Shown here piece by piece: positions 19,134 to 27,927 of a stretch of DNA of 64,000 nucleotides. Within the stretch, counting starts at the first letter, position 1. The number at the start of each line of letters is the position of its first letter. Source of the stretch: CAWBRT01 sp963696525. Lineage in GTDB: Bacteria; Acidobacteriota; Terriglobia; Terriglobales; Acidobacteriaceae. The notes beneath the pieces were generated by a model, which did not search any database, was not told the DNA's origin, and saw only the letters and a list, made by a program, of their open reading frames with translations. The translations under genes were made by a program, and so were the position numbers. The DNA lies in assembly GCA_963696525.1 (NCBI GenBank), contig CAVOKO010000003.1, positions 382,685-446,684 of the forward strand, given 5' to 3'.

Positions 19134-20144
19134 ATGAAATCAACGCCCTACAACCTGATCATGTCGGCTCTCTATAACGGCAAGAAGGGCAGCCGCCCGC
19201 CCGCCGCCAGCGTCTGCTCGATCGTCTGTCATGACCTCATGGATGCTTCAGGAGTATCTTTTCCGGAAGCCCACACCAACGCAGACGCAATGGCCGAGCT
19301 TGCCCTCGCGGGACATGAGATCATCGGTTTTGACACTGTCATGCCCGAATATAGTGTCCACCAGGAGGCCGCCGCTCTGGGGTGCGATGTGGATTGGGGA
19401 TCGCGTGACCAGATGCCAGACAGCCGGAACGCTCCCCATGCCGATTTTTCGGATGTCATCATCCCGGAAAATATTCTTGAGAAGCCGTCCATGCGGGTAG
19501 TCCTCGATGCCATTTCGAAGCTCCGCAGGCAGGTCGGGGGGCAGGTGGCCATCATCGGCAAGGTCATGGGGCCGTGGACTCTCTCCTATCATATGGCAGG
19601 AACTCAGAACCTGCTTCTCCAGGTTGGTCTTGAAGAAAAGGATAAGGTTGTCAAAATGCTGCGACAACTGATGCCTGTAACCATTGCCTTTGCGAAAGCG
19701 CAATTTCAGGCCGGAGCCGATATCGTTGTCCTCGCCGACCATGCTACTGGAAATCTCGTTGGCAGTTATCACTACAGGGACTACCTGCTGGCCATACATC
19801 AGGAAATAACATCGGAGATCGAGGGGCCTCTTATTCTTCATGTGTGCGGAAACTGCCTGGACAGGCTCGAGCTTTTCGCCGATGCGGGCTTCGATGGGTA
19901 CAACTTTGAATGGCAGGTGGACTCCAAGGTTGCCGTCCAGAAGGTCGGTCATCGCATGTGCATGGTCGGTAATGTGAACAACCCCAAGACGCTGCTCCAA
20001 GGGACTCCGGAAGATGTCCGGAAACAGGTACGCTATGCGGTTGAGGCCGGAGTTAACATCATCGCTCCAGAATGCGCAATTCCGCTCACCACTCCAATCG
20101 AGAACCTGAAGGCGCTCGTCGCCGCCGTTCATGAAGGTTATTAA
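19134..20144 (+). CDS. Uroporphyrinogen decarboxylase-like corrinoid methyltransferase (MtaA/MtbA type)
   Basis: This 336-residue TIM-barrel protein belongs to the UroD superfamily. It keeps the zinc ligands of methylcobamide methyltransferases: His236-x-Cys238 in LILHVCGN and Cys314 in APECAIPLTTP, which activate a thiol acceptor. True HemE lacks these and has other catalytic residues, so this is a methyltransferase, not a heme enzyme. It starts after GAGGAA, 81 bases after the corrinoid gene. In methanogens such proteins methylate coenzyme M. The acceptor here is unknown and could be homocysteine or another thiol. Confidence 0.88.
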   Translation: MKSTPYNLIMSALYNGKKGSRPPAASVCSIVCHDLMDASGVSFPEAHTNADAMAELALAGHEIIGFDTVMPEYSVHQEAAALGCDVDWGSRDQMPDSRNAPHADFSDVIIPENILEKPSMRVVLDAISKLRRQVGGQVAIIGKVMGPWTLSYHMAGTQNLLLQVGLEEKDKVVKMLRQLMPVTIAFAKAQFQAGADIVVLADHATGNLVGSYHYRDYLLAIHQEITSEIEGPLILHVCGNCLDRLELFADAGFDGYNFEWQVDSKVAVQKVGHRMCMVGNVNNPKTLLQGTPEDVRKQVRYAVEAGVNIIAPECAIPLTTPIENLKALVAAVHEGY

Positions 20145-20220
20145 TAAGGGACGAGATCTTCCGTTGCGCGCTATCCAACGTGCTTGGCGCGGGAGAAACA
20201 GTTGTGGTCGTGGAGAGTAG

Positions 20221-20892
20221 ATGGCGCAAATTAAAGCAATAGCCTGCGAGGTCATGCGCGACGAGTGGTCGCAGGTGAATGCGTCCGGAATAGAGACCGT
20301 GTTCCTTGAGCAGGGTCTACATCGATATCCGGAGAAGCTCCACAGAGAATTGCAGGCGGCTCTCGACAGATTAGATGACGGAGACATTATTCTGCTTGGC
20401 TATGGCCTGTGTTGCAATGCATTGAAAGGAATTCGGGCCGGCAATAAGACGCTCGTCTTACCCCTAGTAGAGGATTGCATTGGCCTTTTCCTGGGTTCGG
20501 CCGCTGAATATCTTGTGCAGTTCAACCGTGAGCCCGCCACCTATTACTTTACCAAGGGCTGGGTTGTGGCCTGCAAAGACCCATATCAGGAGTACCTGAA
20601 GAGCTGTGAGCGCTGGGGTAAGGAAGATGCTGAGTGGATCGCCCATGAAACCATGAAGAATTACCGTCGCGCGGCGTACGTGGATACCCACTGCTATGAC
20701 ATTGCCGAGTATCGCAATTACGCGGAGCGCTTCGCATCCTTCTTCGGATTGAAGCTGGAAGACCTTTCAGGTTCGCTCGATTTCTTTCGAGAAATATTGT
20801 CCGGCAAATGGGACCGGTGCCTCGTCATCAAGCCTGGCGAGGAAATATCGGAGGATCGGTTCCGCGAGGCCATGGCCCGGCAGGCAAGGTAA
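20221..20892 (+). CDS. DUF1638 family protein (223 aa)
   Basis: The sequence begins with a short strand (IKAIACEVMRDEW), then LHRYPEKLHRELQAAL and GDIILLGYGLCCNAL, a Gly/Cys motif characteristic of DUF1638. These proteins often sit next to corrinoid methyltransferases in methanogens and anaerobic bacteria. No catalytic activity is established to my knowledge. Conserved cysteines (LCCN, EDCIG, THCYD) and a Rossmann-like pattern suggest metal or cofactor binding. The ATG at 20221 has GGAGAG upstream. A role in corrinoid or methyl-donor handling is inferred only from the neighbours. Confidence 0.82.
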   Translation: MAQIKAIACEVMRDEWSQVNASGIETVFLEQGLHRYPEKLHRELQAALDRLDDGDIILLGYGLCCNALKGIRAGNKTLVLPLVEDCIGLFLGSAAEYLVQFNREPATYYFTKGWVVACKDPYQEYLKSCERWGKEDAEWIAHETMKNYRRAAYVDTHCYDIAEYRNYAERFASFFGLKLEDLSGSLDFFREILSGKWDRCLVIKPGEEISEDRFREAMARQAR

Positions 20893-21033
20893 ATGCCAGA
20901 GCTGAGCTTTCACTCTGGCGCGCCGGAGAGCTACTGTAGATAATGATGTAGACCAGTCCGCTGGCTATCCGCGGCCGGAATAGCCCCATGTTACGCGGCA
21001 ATGTTACGCGGCAATAACGTTGAGGAGTGGATG

Positions 21034-21933
21034 ATGAAAAGCCTTATGGCACGAGTGGCACAAGGGGAAGTTCTCATCTCAGACGGAGCCATGGGTACCT
21101 TTCTTCATGCTAAGGGACTTGGCCCAGGCGAGTGTCCGGAATCGTGGTGTATCTCGCATCCCGACGTATTGAAGGGCATCGCGGAAGCGTACATTGCCGC
21201 TGGATCAGACATCATCGAGACCAACTCGTTCGGAGGTAGCTCGCTCAAGTTGCAGGCATATGGTCTGGGCAACAAGGTGCGGGAGCTTAATCGGGCGGCG
21301 GCCATGCTGGCGAAAGAGGCGATGGGCGAAAGAGGCTATGTCGCCGCCTCGGTAGGCCCCACTGGCCATTTTGCAAAAGAGGAATACGGCGACGTCTCCA
21401 CCGAGGAATTGTACGAAGCCTTTCTGGGACAGGTAACCGCGTTAGCGGAGGGTGGTGCCGATGCGATCTGTGTGGAAACCATGTCTTCGATAGTCGAGGC
21501 GGTTCAGGCCATCAAGGCCGCCAAGGAGAACACGAAGCTGCCTGTCATCTGCACTTTCACCTTTGACCAGAAGCCCAGAGGACTCTTCACCATCATGGGT
21601 GTGACTCCCGAGCAGGCAGCGGAAAAGGCCGCGTCGGCGGGAGCCGACATCGTCGGTGCTAACTGTGGCAACGGTATCTCCAATATGGTTCAGATCGCAA
21701 AGCGTATGCGTGAGGTGTTGCCTAAGATTCCAATTCTTATCCAAGCCAATGCCGGCATGCCGAAGGTCGAGGACGGTAAGACTGTATTTCAAGAAACGCC
21801 GGAGTACATGGCGTTCCAGGTGAAAGAGTTGATCGAAGCTGGCGCCAATATTATCGGCGGCTGTTGCGGAACTACGCCAGATCATATCGCCGCCATGGCA
21901 AAGGCGTCGCGCGTGATGTTGAAAGCCACGTAA
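21034..21933 (+). CDS. Homocysteine S-methyltransferase (MetH Hcy-domain type)
   Basis: This 299-residue protein matches the N-terminal homocysteine-binding barrel of cobalamin-dependent methionine synthase. It has SDGAMGTFLH at the start, IIETNSFGG, and zinc ligands Cys211 (GANCGNG) and Cys277-Cys278 (GGCCGTTP). It lacks the pterin, B12 and reactivation domains of full MetH, and the separate corrinoid protein at 18411 could supply the B12 part. GAGGAG lies six bases before the ATG at 21034; another ATG is at 21031, and a frame extension begins at 21001 within a 13-base direct repeat (20988-21013). The inferred reaction is methyl-corrinoid plus homocysteine giving methionine. Confidence 0.9.
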   Translation: MKSLMARVAQGEVLISDGAMGTFLHAKGLGPGECPESWCISHPDVLKGIAEAYIAAGSDIIETNSFGGSSLKLQAYGLGNKVRELNRAAAMLAKEAMGERGYVAASVGPTGHFAKEEYGDVSTEELYEAFLGQVTALAEGGADAICVETMSSIVEAVQAIKAAKENTKLPVICTFTFDQKPRGLFTIMGVTPEQAAEKAASAGADIVGANCGNGISNMVQIAKRMREVLPKIPILIQANAGMPKVEDGKTVFQETPEYMAFQVKELIEAGANIIGGCCGTTPDHIAAMAKASRVMLKAT

Positions 21934-21940
21934 CGCGAAC

Positions 21941-23518
21941 CTAGCTCGCCTCCGTACTAGCTTTCGCCTCTGCCAGTGAGGCGGGCACCGCCCGATGCTT
22001 TGCCCACTCACGCAGCGCCGCGATTTCCTCGGCACGGGTGGTGGACAGAGGAACGGTGGATGTCAGTGCCTGCAATAAAGTCTTGGTGGTCATCGGCTGT
22101 TTATCGCTGAACGACTGATACATGGCCGTCTGGACCGCTGCGTCAATCTCAGCTCCCGAGTAACCTTGGGCCGTCTGCCCTATAGTTTCCAGATCGAACT
22201 CCGACGGGCTGCGCTTACACCGTGTCAACTGAATGGTGAGGATCAGTTTGCGCTCGGTCTGGTTGGGCAGGTCTACGAAGAAAAGCTCATCGAAGCGGCC
22301 CTTTCGGATCAGCTCTGGCGGCAGCGCGGTAACGTTGTTGCAAGTGGCTGCCACGAAAACCGGTGCCTTGCGATCCTGCATCCAGCCGAGAAAAGCGGCA
22401 AGGATGCGCGAGGATACCCCGGCATCTACGGAAGCGGAATCCGGCCCGCTCCCGGCAAACACTTTTTCCAGTTCGTCGATCCACAAGACGCAGGGTGCCA
22501 GTCCCTCCGCCGTGCGGAATATCTTTTGCACGCGCTTCTCCGTCTCGCCAATGTACTTGTCAAACACCGCCGCCGTGTCGAACTTCACTAGCGGCAGTTT
22601 CCATTCACCGGCCACCGCCCGCGCGCACAAGCTCTTGCCGCAGCCCTGCACTCCAAGGATGATGGCGCCGCGTGGAGGCTCAAGCCCAAAAGTCCGCGCC
22701 TCGTCGGACCATGCGCCGCGGCGTTGCGCCAGCCAGTGTTTCAGGTTTTCCAGGCCGCCGACACTCGTCATGGTTTCCGGGGCGTCAATGAACTCCAGCA
22801 TCCCGGTGTGGCGCAGCAGTTCTTTCTTCGCCTCAAGCACATCGATAACGGTCTGCGGTGACAGTTCGTAGCGTGCCACCAGCGCCTGCGACACGGCGCG
22901 CTCGGCCTCCTCTTCCGTCAAGCCACGCAGATTGCCGGCCATGGCGTCCAAGCCGGCGGCGTCCAGTTTCCGCTTCAACGTATAGCTACGGGACAGGCGG
23001 GCGAAAGTTTCGTCGATGATTTCACGCAAGCGTTGCGGGCCGGGTAGAGGAATGTCCAAATATTCGACTAAACTCGCCAGTTCCGGCGGCATGCTTAACG
23101 AAGGGGCGGTAATCACCAGCGTGCGCCGGTTGGCGGAAAAGTTCTGGCCCACGTCGCGCAAACGGCGAACAATCACCGCGTCTTCCATATGGCGATGAAA
23201 GTCCTTCAAGATGAAAACGGCGTCCGTGGAAAAGCTTTCGATCGTGGCCAAGGCCTGCACCGGCTCGCGGCTGTTGTACATGGCGCCAGCGTTTCCGGTG
23301 CCATTCGAAGTGAACTGGGCAGCGGATGGATTAGAAGGGACACTCCCCGACCGCACCAAGCCATCGGCTATGCTCCACTCGAAGGTGGGCAGGTCCAGCT
23401 CGGTGCAGGCGTGCCGCACCAGATTGACGGCACGCACCTCCTCGACGGTTTCAATGACCACGATGGGAGTAGAGGAGTTTATCAGTATCTTCAGTCGTTC
23501 CAGCGCTTCGTCGCCCAT
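21941..23518 (-). CDS. Ycf46-like AAA+ ATPase (525 aa)
   Basis: The N-terminal half (residues 1-250) is the non-catalytic region typical of Ycf46 proteins (VVIETVEEVRAVNLVR). The C-terminal AAA+ module has Walker A GVQGCGKS at 289-296, Walker B CVLWIDELEK, sensor 1 in VAATCNN, and an arginine finger region (PPELIRKGRFDELFF). Ycf46 relatives occur in cyanobacteria and plastids and have been linked to bicarbonate use, but the bacterial role is unknown. The ATG at 23518 is chosen because the longer frame to 23716 runs through a MITE-like repeat. It is convergent with the methyltransferase cluster, eight bases away. Confidence 0.88.
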   Translation of the reverse strand: MGDEALERLKILINSSTPIVVIETVEEVRAVNLVRHACTELDLPTFEWSIADGLVRSGSVPSNPSAAQFTSNGTGNAGAMYNSREPVQALATIESFSTDAVFILKDFHRHMEDAVIVRRLRDVGQNFSANRRTLVITAPSLSMPPELASLVEYLDIPLPGPQRLREIIDETFARLSRSYTLKRKLDAAGLDAMAGNLRGLTEEEAERAVSQALVARYELSPQTVIDVLEAKKELLRHTGMLEFIDAPETMTSVGGLENLKHWLAQRRGAWSDEARTFGLEPPRGAIILGVQGCGKSLCARAVAGEWKLPLVKFDTAAVFDKYIGETEKRVQKIFRTAEGLAPCVLWIDELEKVFAGSGPDSASVDAGVSSRILAAFLGWMQDRKAPVFVAATCNNVTALPPELIRKGRFDELFFVDLPNQTERKLILTIQLTRCKRSPSEFDLETIGQTAQGYSGAEIDAAVQTAMYQSFSDKQPMTTKTLLQALTSTVPLSTTRAEEIAALREWAKHRAVPASLAEAKASTEAS

Positions 23519-23588
23519 ATTGCACCCGAACACATGGTACCAGCATGCTCCGGGCGGATACAGAACAGTTTTTCGGCCCATCTGAATG

Positions 23589-23723
23589 CTAGAGCGTGTT
23601 TCATAAATATTTCTTTGAAGGGGATGGGCTTTAGCCCGTCCGTCAATAGCCAACGATAATGCGGGCTTTAGCCCCTGAGGGGATTCGCCGTTCCCTAACT
23701 TCGGTTTATGAAACAAGCTCTAG
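23589..23723. mobile_element. MITE-like element with 19-bp terminal inverted repeats, CTAG-flanked
   Basis: CTAGAGCGTGTTTCATAAA (23589-23607) and the reverse complement of CTAGAGCTTGTTTCATAAA (23705-23723) match at 18 of 19 bases. The interior carries two 'gggctttagccc' palindromes and no gene. The end motif GTTTCATAAA resembles the TCTCATAAA end of the IS next door, and both use CTAG, so an IS5-type transposase could mobilise it. It lies in the promoter region of the AAA ATPase gene. Confidence 0.72.
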
Positions 23724-24574
23724 AACCTATCTCATAAATGACGCTCGCGAGTAAATGCTTGCATTGCGAGCGGAGTTGAAGCAAATCAGGTGCATGGCTC
23801 ATCTCACGGATATGCAGTGGGAACGTCTCAAGCCCCTGGTGGAGTGGAACCAGAAACGGCGGCCCGATGGACGCGGCCGTCCCTGGAGCGATGCACGCCG
23901 AGCACTGAATGGTGTGCTATGGATTCTGCGAACAGGCGCCCCCTGGCAGGATCTTCCACCACGGTATGGGTCGTACCAGACCTGCCATCGGCGCTTCCAG
24001 CAATGGCAGCAAGCCGGCGTGCTGGACGGTATCTTGTGGGCGTTGTGCGAAGACCTGCTGGCGCGTGGGGAACTCGGGTTGGAGGAGACGTTCATCGATG
24101 CCTCCTTCGCGGGGGCAAAAAGGGGGGCGATCGCATTGGTCCAACACGCTGCGGCAAAGGGAGCAAGATCATGGCAATCGCGGACAGCCATGGTCTTCCT
24201 ATCGCCGTCCGGGTTACAAGCGCTTCGCCGAATGAGTCCACCCTGGTCGAAGCCACGCTCGCCCAACGCCACGTCGCAGCCCTGCCCGAACGAATGATCG
24301 GCGACAAGGCTTACGACAGCGACCGATTGGATGAGCGGCTGCAGCAACAGCAAGGCGTCGAACTGATCGCGCCCAACCGGCGCAAGCGAAGGCGAACACA
24401 AGACGGGCGGCCACTTCGCCGCTACCTGCGACGCTGGAAGATCGAGCGACTGTTCGCCTGGCTCAAGAACTTTCGCCGGCTGACCAGCCGTTGGGAGCGT
24501 CACGCCGCCAACTTCCTCGGCATGGTTCAGCTCGGCTGCGTGTTGATCTTGTTGAGGCATTTATGAGACTGCCT
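23724..24574 (+). mobile_element. IS5-family (IS427-group-like) insertion sequence, 851 bp
   Basis: The inferred element runs from aacctatctcataaatg to catttatgagactgcct. The terminal inverted repeats match at 13 of 17 bases, including the 11 innermost. It is flanked by CTAG on both sides (23720-23723 and 24575-24578), which fits a 4-base target duplication. It contains two overlapping transposase frames. The element appears complete. Confidence 0.82.
23790..24566 (+). CDS. IS5-family transposase, two frames joined by likely programmed -1 frameshift
   Basis: The first frame starts near 23790 (MAHLTDMQWERLKPL at 23793) and contains the DUF4096/IS402-type N-terminus (LRTGAPWQDLPPRYGSYQT) and the first catalytic Asp region (EETFIDASFAGAK). 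At about 24115 the slippery run GCAAAAAGGGGGG allows a -1 shift into the second frame. That frame continues KKGGDRIG, then GSKIMAIADSHGLP, VEATLAQRHV, the second Asp region GDKAYDS, and the last Glu region RWKIERLFAWLKNFRRL. This DDE layout and slippage site are known for the IS427 group. Full length is about 255 residues. Confidence 0.85.
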   Translation: MHGSSHGYAVGTSQAPGGVEPETAARWTRPSLERCTPSTEWCAMDSANRRPLAGSSTTVWVVPDLPSALPAMAASRRAGRYLVGVVRRPAGAWGTRVGGDVHRCLLRGGKKGGDRIGPTRCGKGSKIMAIADSHGLPIAVRVTSASPNESTLVEATLAQRHVAALPERMIGDKAYDSDRLDERLQQQQGVELIAPNRRKRRRTQDGRPLRRYLRRWKIERLFAWLKNFRRLTSRWERHAANFLGMVQLGCVLILLRHL

Positions 24575-24640
24575 CTAGCAACACGCAGTGGCGAACGGTC
24601 GCGGCAGCAAAGTACATGCACCTGTTCTTCTCGACCGTGT

Positions 24641-25930
24641 CTACAGTGTGGGTGCGCCTGTTTCGAGGACTGATTCGGTCCCGGTTCTCAGTTCCTCTGC
24701 CGTGAGTTGATCGACCTTGCGCAGTTCGGGGAACAGCCAAGCCCACAGCGCCACCACCAAGACGCTTCCCACGCCGCCGAGAACCACTGCGGGAACGATC
24801 CCGAACCAGGCTGCGGTCACTCCCGACTCAAACTCTCCAAACTGGTTCGAGGTGCCGATAAACAGCATATTCACAGCGCTCACGCGGCCACGCATATCGT
24901 CGGGCGTAGCGATCTGCACCAGGGTTTGGCGAATGATCACGCTAACCATGTCGGCAGCTCCCAGAATCAGCAGCGCCGCCAGCGAGAGCAGCAGGTTACG
25001 CGACAGGCCGAAGACAATCGTGGCCGCTCCGAAGACCGCAACGCACCACAACATCACCGTGCCAACGTGTTTGCGCAGCCGCCAGTGCGCCACTACCGCG
25101 CCCATAAGCGTGGCGCCGATAGCGGGCGCGCTCCGCAGCAGGCCCAGTCCCCACGGCCCGGTCTTTAAGATGTCGCGGGCATAGACCGGCAGCAGCGCCA
25201 CCGCTCCGCCCAGCAGCACCGCGAACAAGTCCAGCGAGATGGCCCCGAGAATGGTCCTGTGCTCGCGGATATAGTGCAAACCCGCCAGCACGCTGCCGAG
25301 ATCGGTGCCCCTTGGTTTGGCCGCACGAGCCCGTCCAACGATCGCCGTAGCGATCGCGGCGGATGCCGCGCAGCCGATCACGCCGGCCGCGTACACCGCT
25401 TTGGGACCGCCCGTCAGCGCGTAGACCACACCGCCGAGCATAGGCCCCACCATGGTTGCCGTCTTTTGCAGAGAGCCTTGCCATGCCACCGCGGTGGCGA
25501 AGACTTCCTCGGGCACAATTTCGGTAAGCAGGGATGCGCGAACCGGGCCGTCGAAGGTGCGCACGACGCCGAGCAGCAAGACGGCCAGGTAAACCGGAGC
25601 CACCCTCACCACCCCGCGCCAGGCAAAGTGGAGCAGGATGCCGGCGCAGATTCCATATCCCAAATAACACGCCACCAGCAAACGCTGCCGTGAAAAGCGG
25701 TCAGCCGCATGTCCGGCAACCAGGAACAGGAGAACGCCTGGAATACACTGTGCCAGCCCCAATAGTCCGAGATCGAGCGGCCGGTGAGTGATCGCATAGA
25801 CCTGCCAGCCGACTGCGACCGACACCATCTCAATCGCAATCACGGTCAGCAGCCGCGAAATAACGAAGAGCACGAAGCCGCGATGAGCGAAGGCGGCGAA
25901 ACGGATTTTGGAATCGGGGCCGGCGGACAT
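24641..25930 (-). CDS. MFS transporter, EntS-like exporter (429 aa)
   Basis: Twelve transmembrane segments and the GHAADRFSRQRLL motif after helix 2 identify a major facilitator of the EntS/MFS_3 group, which exports siderophores or drugs. PVRASLLTEIVPEE and TPDDMRGRVSAVN are typical of this branch. No siderophore genes are near. It is divergent from the methyltransferase at 26047 with about 115 bases between them. The start ATG at 25930 reads MSAGPDSKIRF. Confidence 0.87.
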   Translation of the reverse strand: MSAGPDSKIRFAAFAHRGFVLFVISRLLTVIAIEMVSVAVGWQVYAITHRPLDLGLLGLAQCIPGVLLFLVAGHAADRFSRQRLLVACYLGYGICAGILLHFAWRGVVRVAPVYLAVLLLGVVRTFDGPVRASLLTEIVPEEVFATAVAWQGSLQKTATMVGPMLGGVVYALTGGPKAVYAAGVIGCAASAAIATAIVGRARAAKPRGTDLGSVLAGLHYIREHRTILGAISLDLFAVLLGGAVALLPVYARDILKTGPWGLGLLRSAPAIGATLMGAVVAHWRLRKHVGTVMLWCVAVFGAATIVFGLSRNLLLSLAALLILGAADMVSVIIRQTLVQIATPDDMRGRVSAVNMLFIGTSNQFGEFESGVTAAWFGIVPAVVLGGVGSVLVVALWAWLFPELRKVDQLTAEELRTGTESVLETGAPTL

Positions 25931-26046
25931 TACTATTTACTTTGCCAAGAATACGGGTAAATGTCACCCTCCCGGCCGGGGCGGAGCCGGTGACCACCGG
26001 ACTGCGGCGTCCCCGAGGGCTGCGCCAGCGCGCACACTCAAACAGC

Positions 26047-26808
26047 ATGCATAATCGAGCTGTGGAAGACGAATACGGAGACCAGAATCTGCAGCTTGGC
26101 TCGATGTTCCTGCGGTGGGCCCACGATTCCGTGCGGGCGCGCGGTTTATGCAAGTCGCTCGCCTATCTCGCCGTGCAAGCCTGGAACCTTTTGTGCGACA
26201 GCATGCCCGAGCGCAGACGCAGCCGCTTCGGCGACATCGACTACGATTGCGATTACGGCTTCGATACCACCTGGGCGCGGCTGAGCTGGAGCGTCCGTCT
26301 GCGCGAGGTCTTTACCGAGCGCCTCTATCAGCCAACCGTTCCGGCTGAATTCTCCGAAATGCTTCAACAACTGGCGCGAGTAGACTTCACCGGCTTCACC
26401 TTCGTCGACCTTGGCTCAGGCAAGGGAAGAGTGCTGCTGCTGGCCGCCGCTTATCCCTTCCGCTGCGTCATCGGGGTGGAAGTGCAAGCCGAACTTCACG
26501 CCGTCGCCGAGGAAAACCTCTTTAGACTTCGGGAAAACGGCAGCAAAATCGACGCCCATTCCATCTGCCTCGACGCTCGCGAATTCAGCTTTCCGCCCGA
26601 TCCGCTGGTCGTCTACCTTTTCAATCCCTTCCCGGATTACGTGCTCTCGTCCGTCCTCGACAACCTGCGAGCCTCGCTCGTTCGCCATCCCCGCCCGGTG
26701 TATGTCATTTACAACGCGCCCTTCGAGCAGCAAGTTCTCGACCAGGCAAAGTGCCTGCGCCGGATCGTGCACACACTTCAGTACGAGATTTATCAGGCAG
26801 TCTGCTGA
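26047..26808 (+). CDS. Class I SAM-dependent methyltransferase of unknown substrate
   Basis: The SAM-binding motif I, FVDLGSGKGRVLLLAA, lies near residue 120, and the acidic loop GVEVQ follows. YLFNPFPDYVLSSVL is in the motif IV position. The N-terminal 100 residues are Arg-rich and helical with no known domain. I place the start at ATG 26047 (MHNRAVEDEYG); a frame extension to 25942 overlaps the presumed promoter. The acceptor (protein, lipid or small molecule) cannot be told. Confidence 0.78.
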   Translation: MHNRAVEDEYGDQNLQLGSMFLRWAHDSVRARGLCKSLAYLAVQAWNLLCDSMPERRRSRFGDIDYDCDYGFDTTWARLSWSVRLREVFTERLYQPTVPAEFSEMLQQLARVDFTGFTFVDLGSGKGRVLLLAAAYPFRCVIGVEVQAELHAVAEENLFRLRENGSKIDAHSICLDAREFSFPPDPLVVYLFNPFPDYVLSSVLDNLRASLVRHPRPVYVIYNAPFEQQVLDQAKCLRRIVHTLQYEIYQAVC

Positions 26809-26860
26809 ACGTGCGGGCGCGGTGCCGCAGAAATACCTCACATAACCAAATATCCTGACG

Positions 26861-27895
26861 CTACTTCGCGCTTAACAGCTCATTGACCTTGCGCATGACC
26901 TCGAAGGCGTCGGCCACGTAGAGCACGTCGGCCTTGCCGCGCGCCCATCCACAGTTGGGGTCGAGATTGATGGCGCGGCGTTCGTTGATAAATCGCCAAC
27001 CGACGACGTGCGGCTCTTCGCCATGGCAGCAGGTGGAAAGGCCTTTGGGATGGCGCGGCGTAGCGCCGGTTTGGCCCACCTGGTTCATGTGGCTCATGAA
27101 TCCGAGCACGGCTTCTCCTTCGCCGCTCAAATCGACCAGCGACTTGCTGCCGCCGAGCGAGGCCTGCGAGCATTCCAGGAAGCCAAGAATGATCTGCTCG
27201 GCTTCCTTGGCGTGCGTCTGTCCGTCCTTTTGTTTCTTGGTCCATCCGGCGCCGGCGACGAACAGCAGCTTGGCGTCGGGACGGATAGTTTGCTGCGTCG
27301 TGCCCGGTGAGCGAACTCCGGTCACCGTGGTGCGCGCGTGACTGTCGCCGAGCGCGACCGTAATCAACTCCGCAGAGGCTTGTCCCGGCGCACCCTGGTA
27401 TGCGGCGTGGCAGCCCGCGTCCAGTGCCAGCAGCCATGGACGCTGCGTGCGCCCCAGTTCGGCAACCATACGCTGGCGGTAGAACCAGCGCGTAATGCGC
27501 AAGCCGCCGCCTTCCACCTGAATGCTGTTGACATGGGTGTCGACACGTCCGCCGAGGCGGTGCGAGACGCCGGCCAGCACCCGCGCCACCCGCGAAGTTC
27601 CAGGGCTGACGACCAGCGTGGCTTCGGCCGCACGGACCAGCATCTCGATGGCGGCGGCGTCGGTTGCGTAGCGCGCCTGGGAAAATTCCGGGGCGGCCGC
27701 GCCCAGAAATCTCGAAGCACCGCAGTTGGCGATTTGGTTCGCCGCCGGAGCTACCTGCGCGCCATAAATCCCCACCACCAACGACGAGCCGGGAAGCGCG
27801 GCGGCCAGCTCAATGGCTGCACCAAGTGCTTCGAGCGCGGGCTTTGCCAGCAACCCGTCGGCTTCCGTGTGGGCGACAAAAAGAATCGTTTCCAT
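26861..27895 (-). CDS. fixB: FixB-like electron transfer flavoprotein alpha subunit
   Basis: This 344-residue protein starts METILFVAHTEADG. The C-terminal FAD-binding ETF-alpha domain shows RPDAKLLFVAGAGW, GGSKSLVDL, GQTGATPRHPKGL and INLDPNCGWARGKADVLYVAD, ending near EVMRKVNELL. FixB pairs with FixA (27928) to bind FAD and AMP and pass electrons to FixC-FixX. The genes are 32 bases apart on one strand. The usual GLSGKIVKP-type wording of housekeeping EtfA is replaced, which fits the Fix branch. There is no nitrogen-fixation gene in the window, so this is respiratory or fatty-acid related. Confidence 0.87.
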   Translation of the reverse strand: METILFVAHTEADGLLAKPALEALGAAIELAAALPGSSLVVGIYGAQVAPAANQIANCGASRFLGAAAPEFSQARYATDAAAIEMLVRAAEATLVVSPGTSRVARVLAGVSHRLGGRVDTHVNSIQVEGGGLRITRWFYRQRMVAELGRTQRPWLLALDAGCHAAYQGAPGQASAELITVALGDSHARTTVTGVRSPGTTQQTIRPDAKLLFVAGAGWTKKQKDGQTHAKEAEQIILGFLECSQASLGGSKSLVDLSGEGEAVLGFMSHMNQVGQTGATPRHPKGLSTCCHGEEPHVVGWRFINERRAINLDPNCGWARGKADVLYVADAFEVMRKVNELLSAK

Positions 27896-27927
27896 GAATT
27901 CCCGTTCCTTCCATGAACTCTTTCGAC

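Noticed and set aside
20988..21013. 13-base direct repeat atgttacgcggca just before the homocysteine methyltransferase
   Set aside because: It offers an alternative ATG at 21001, but the ribosome site fits 21034 better. Two copies alone are not a regulatory signal I can support.
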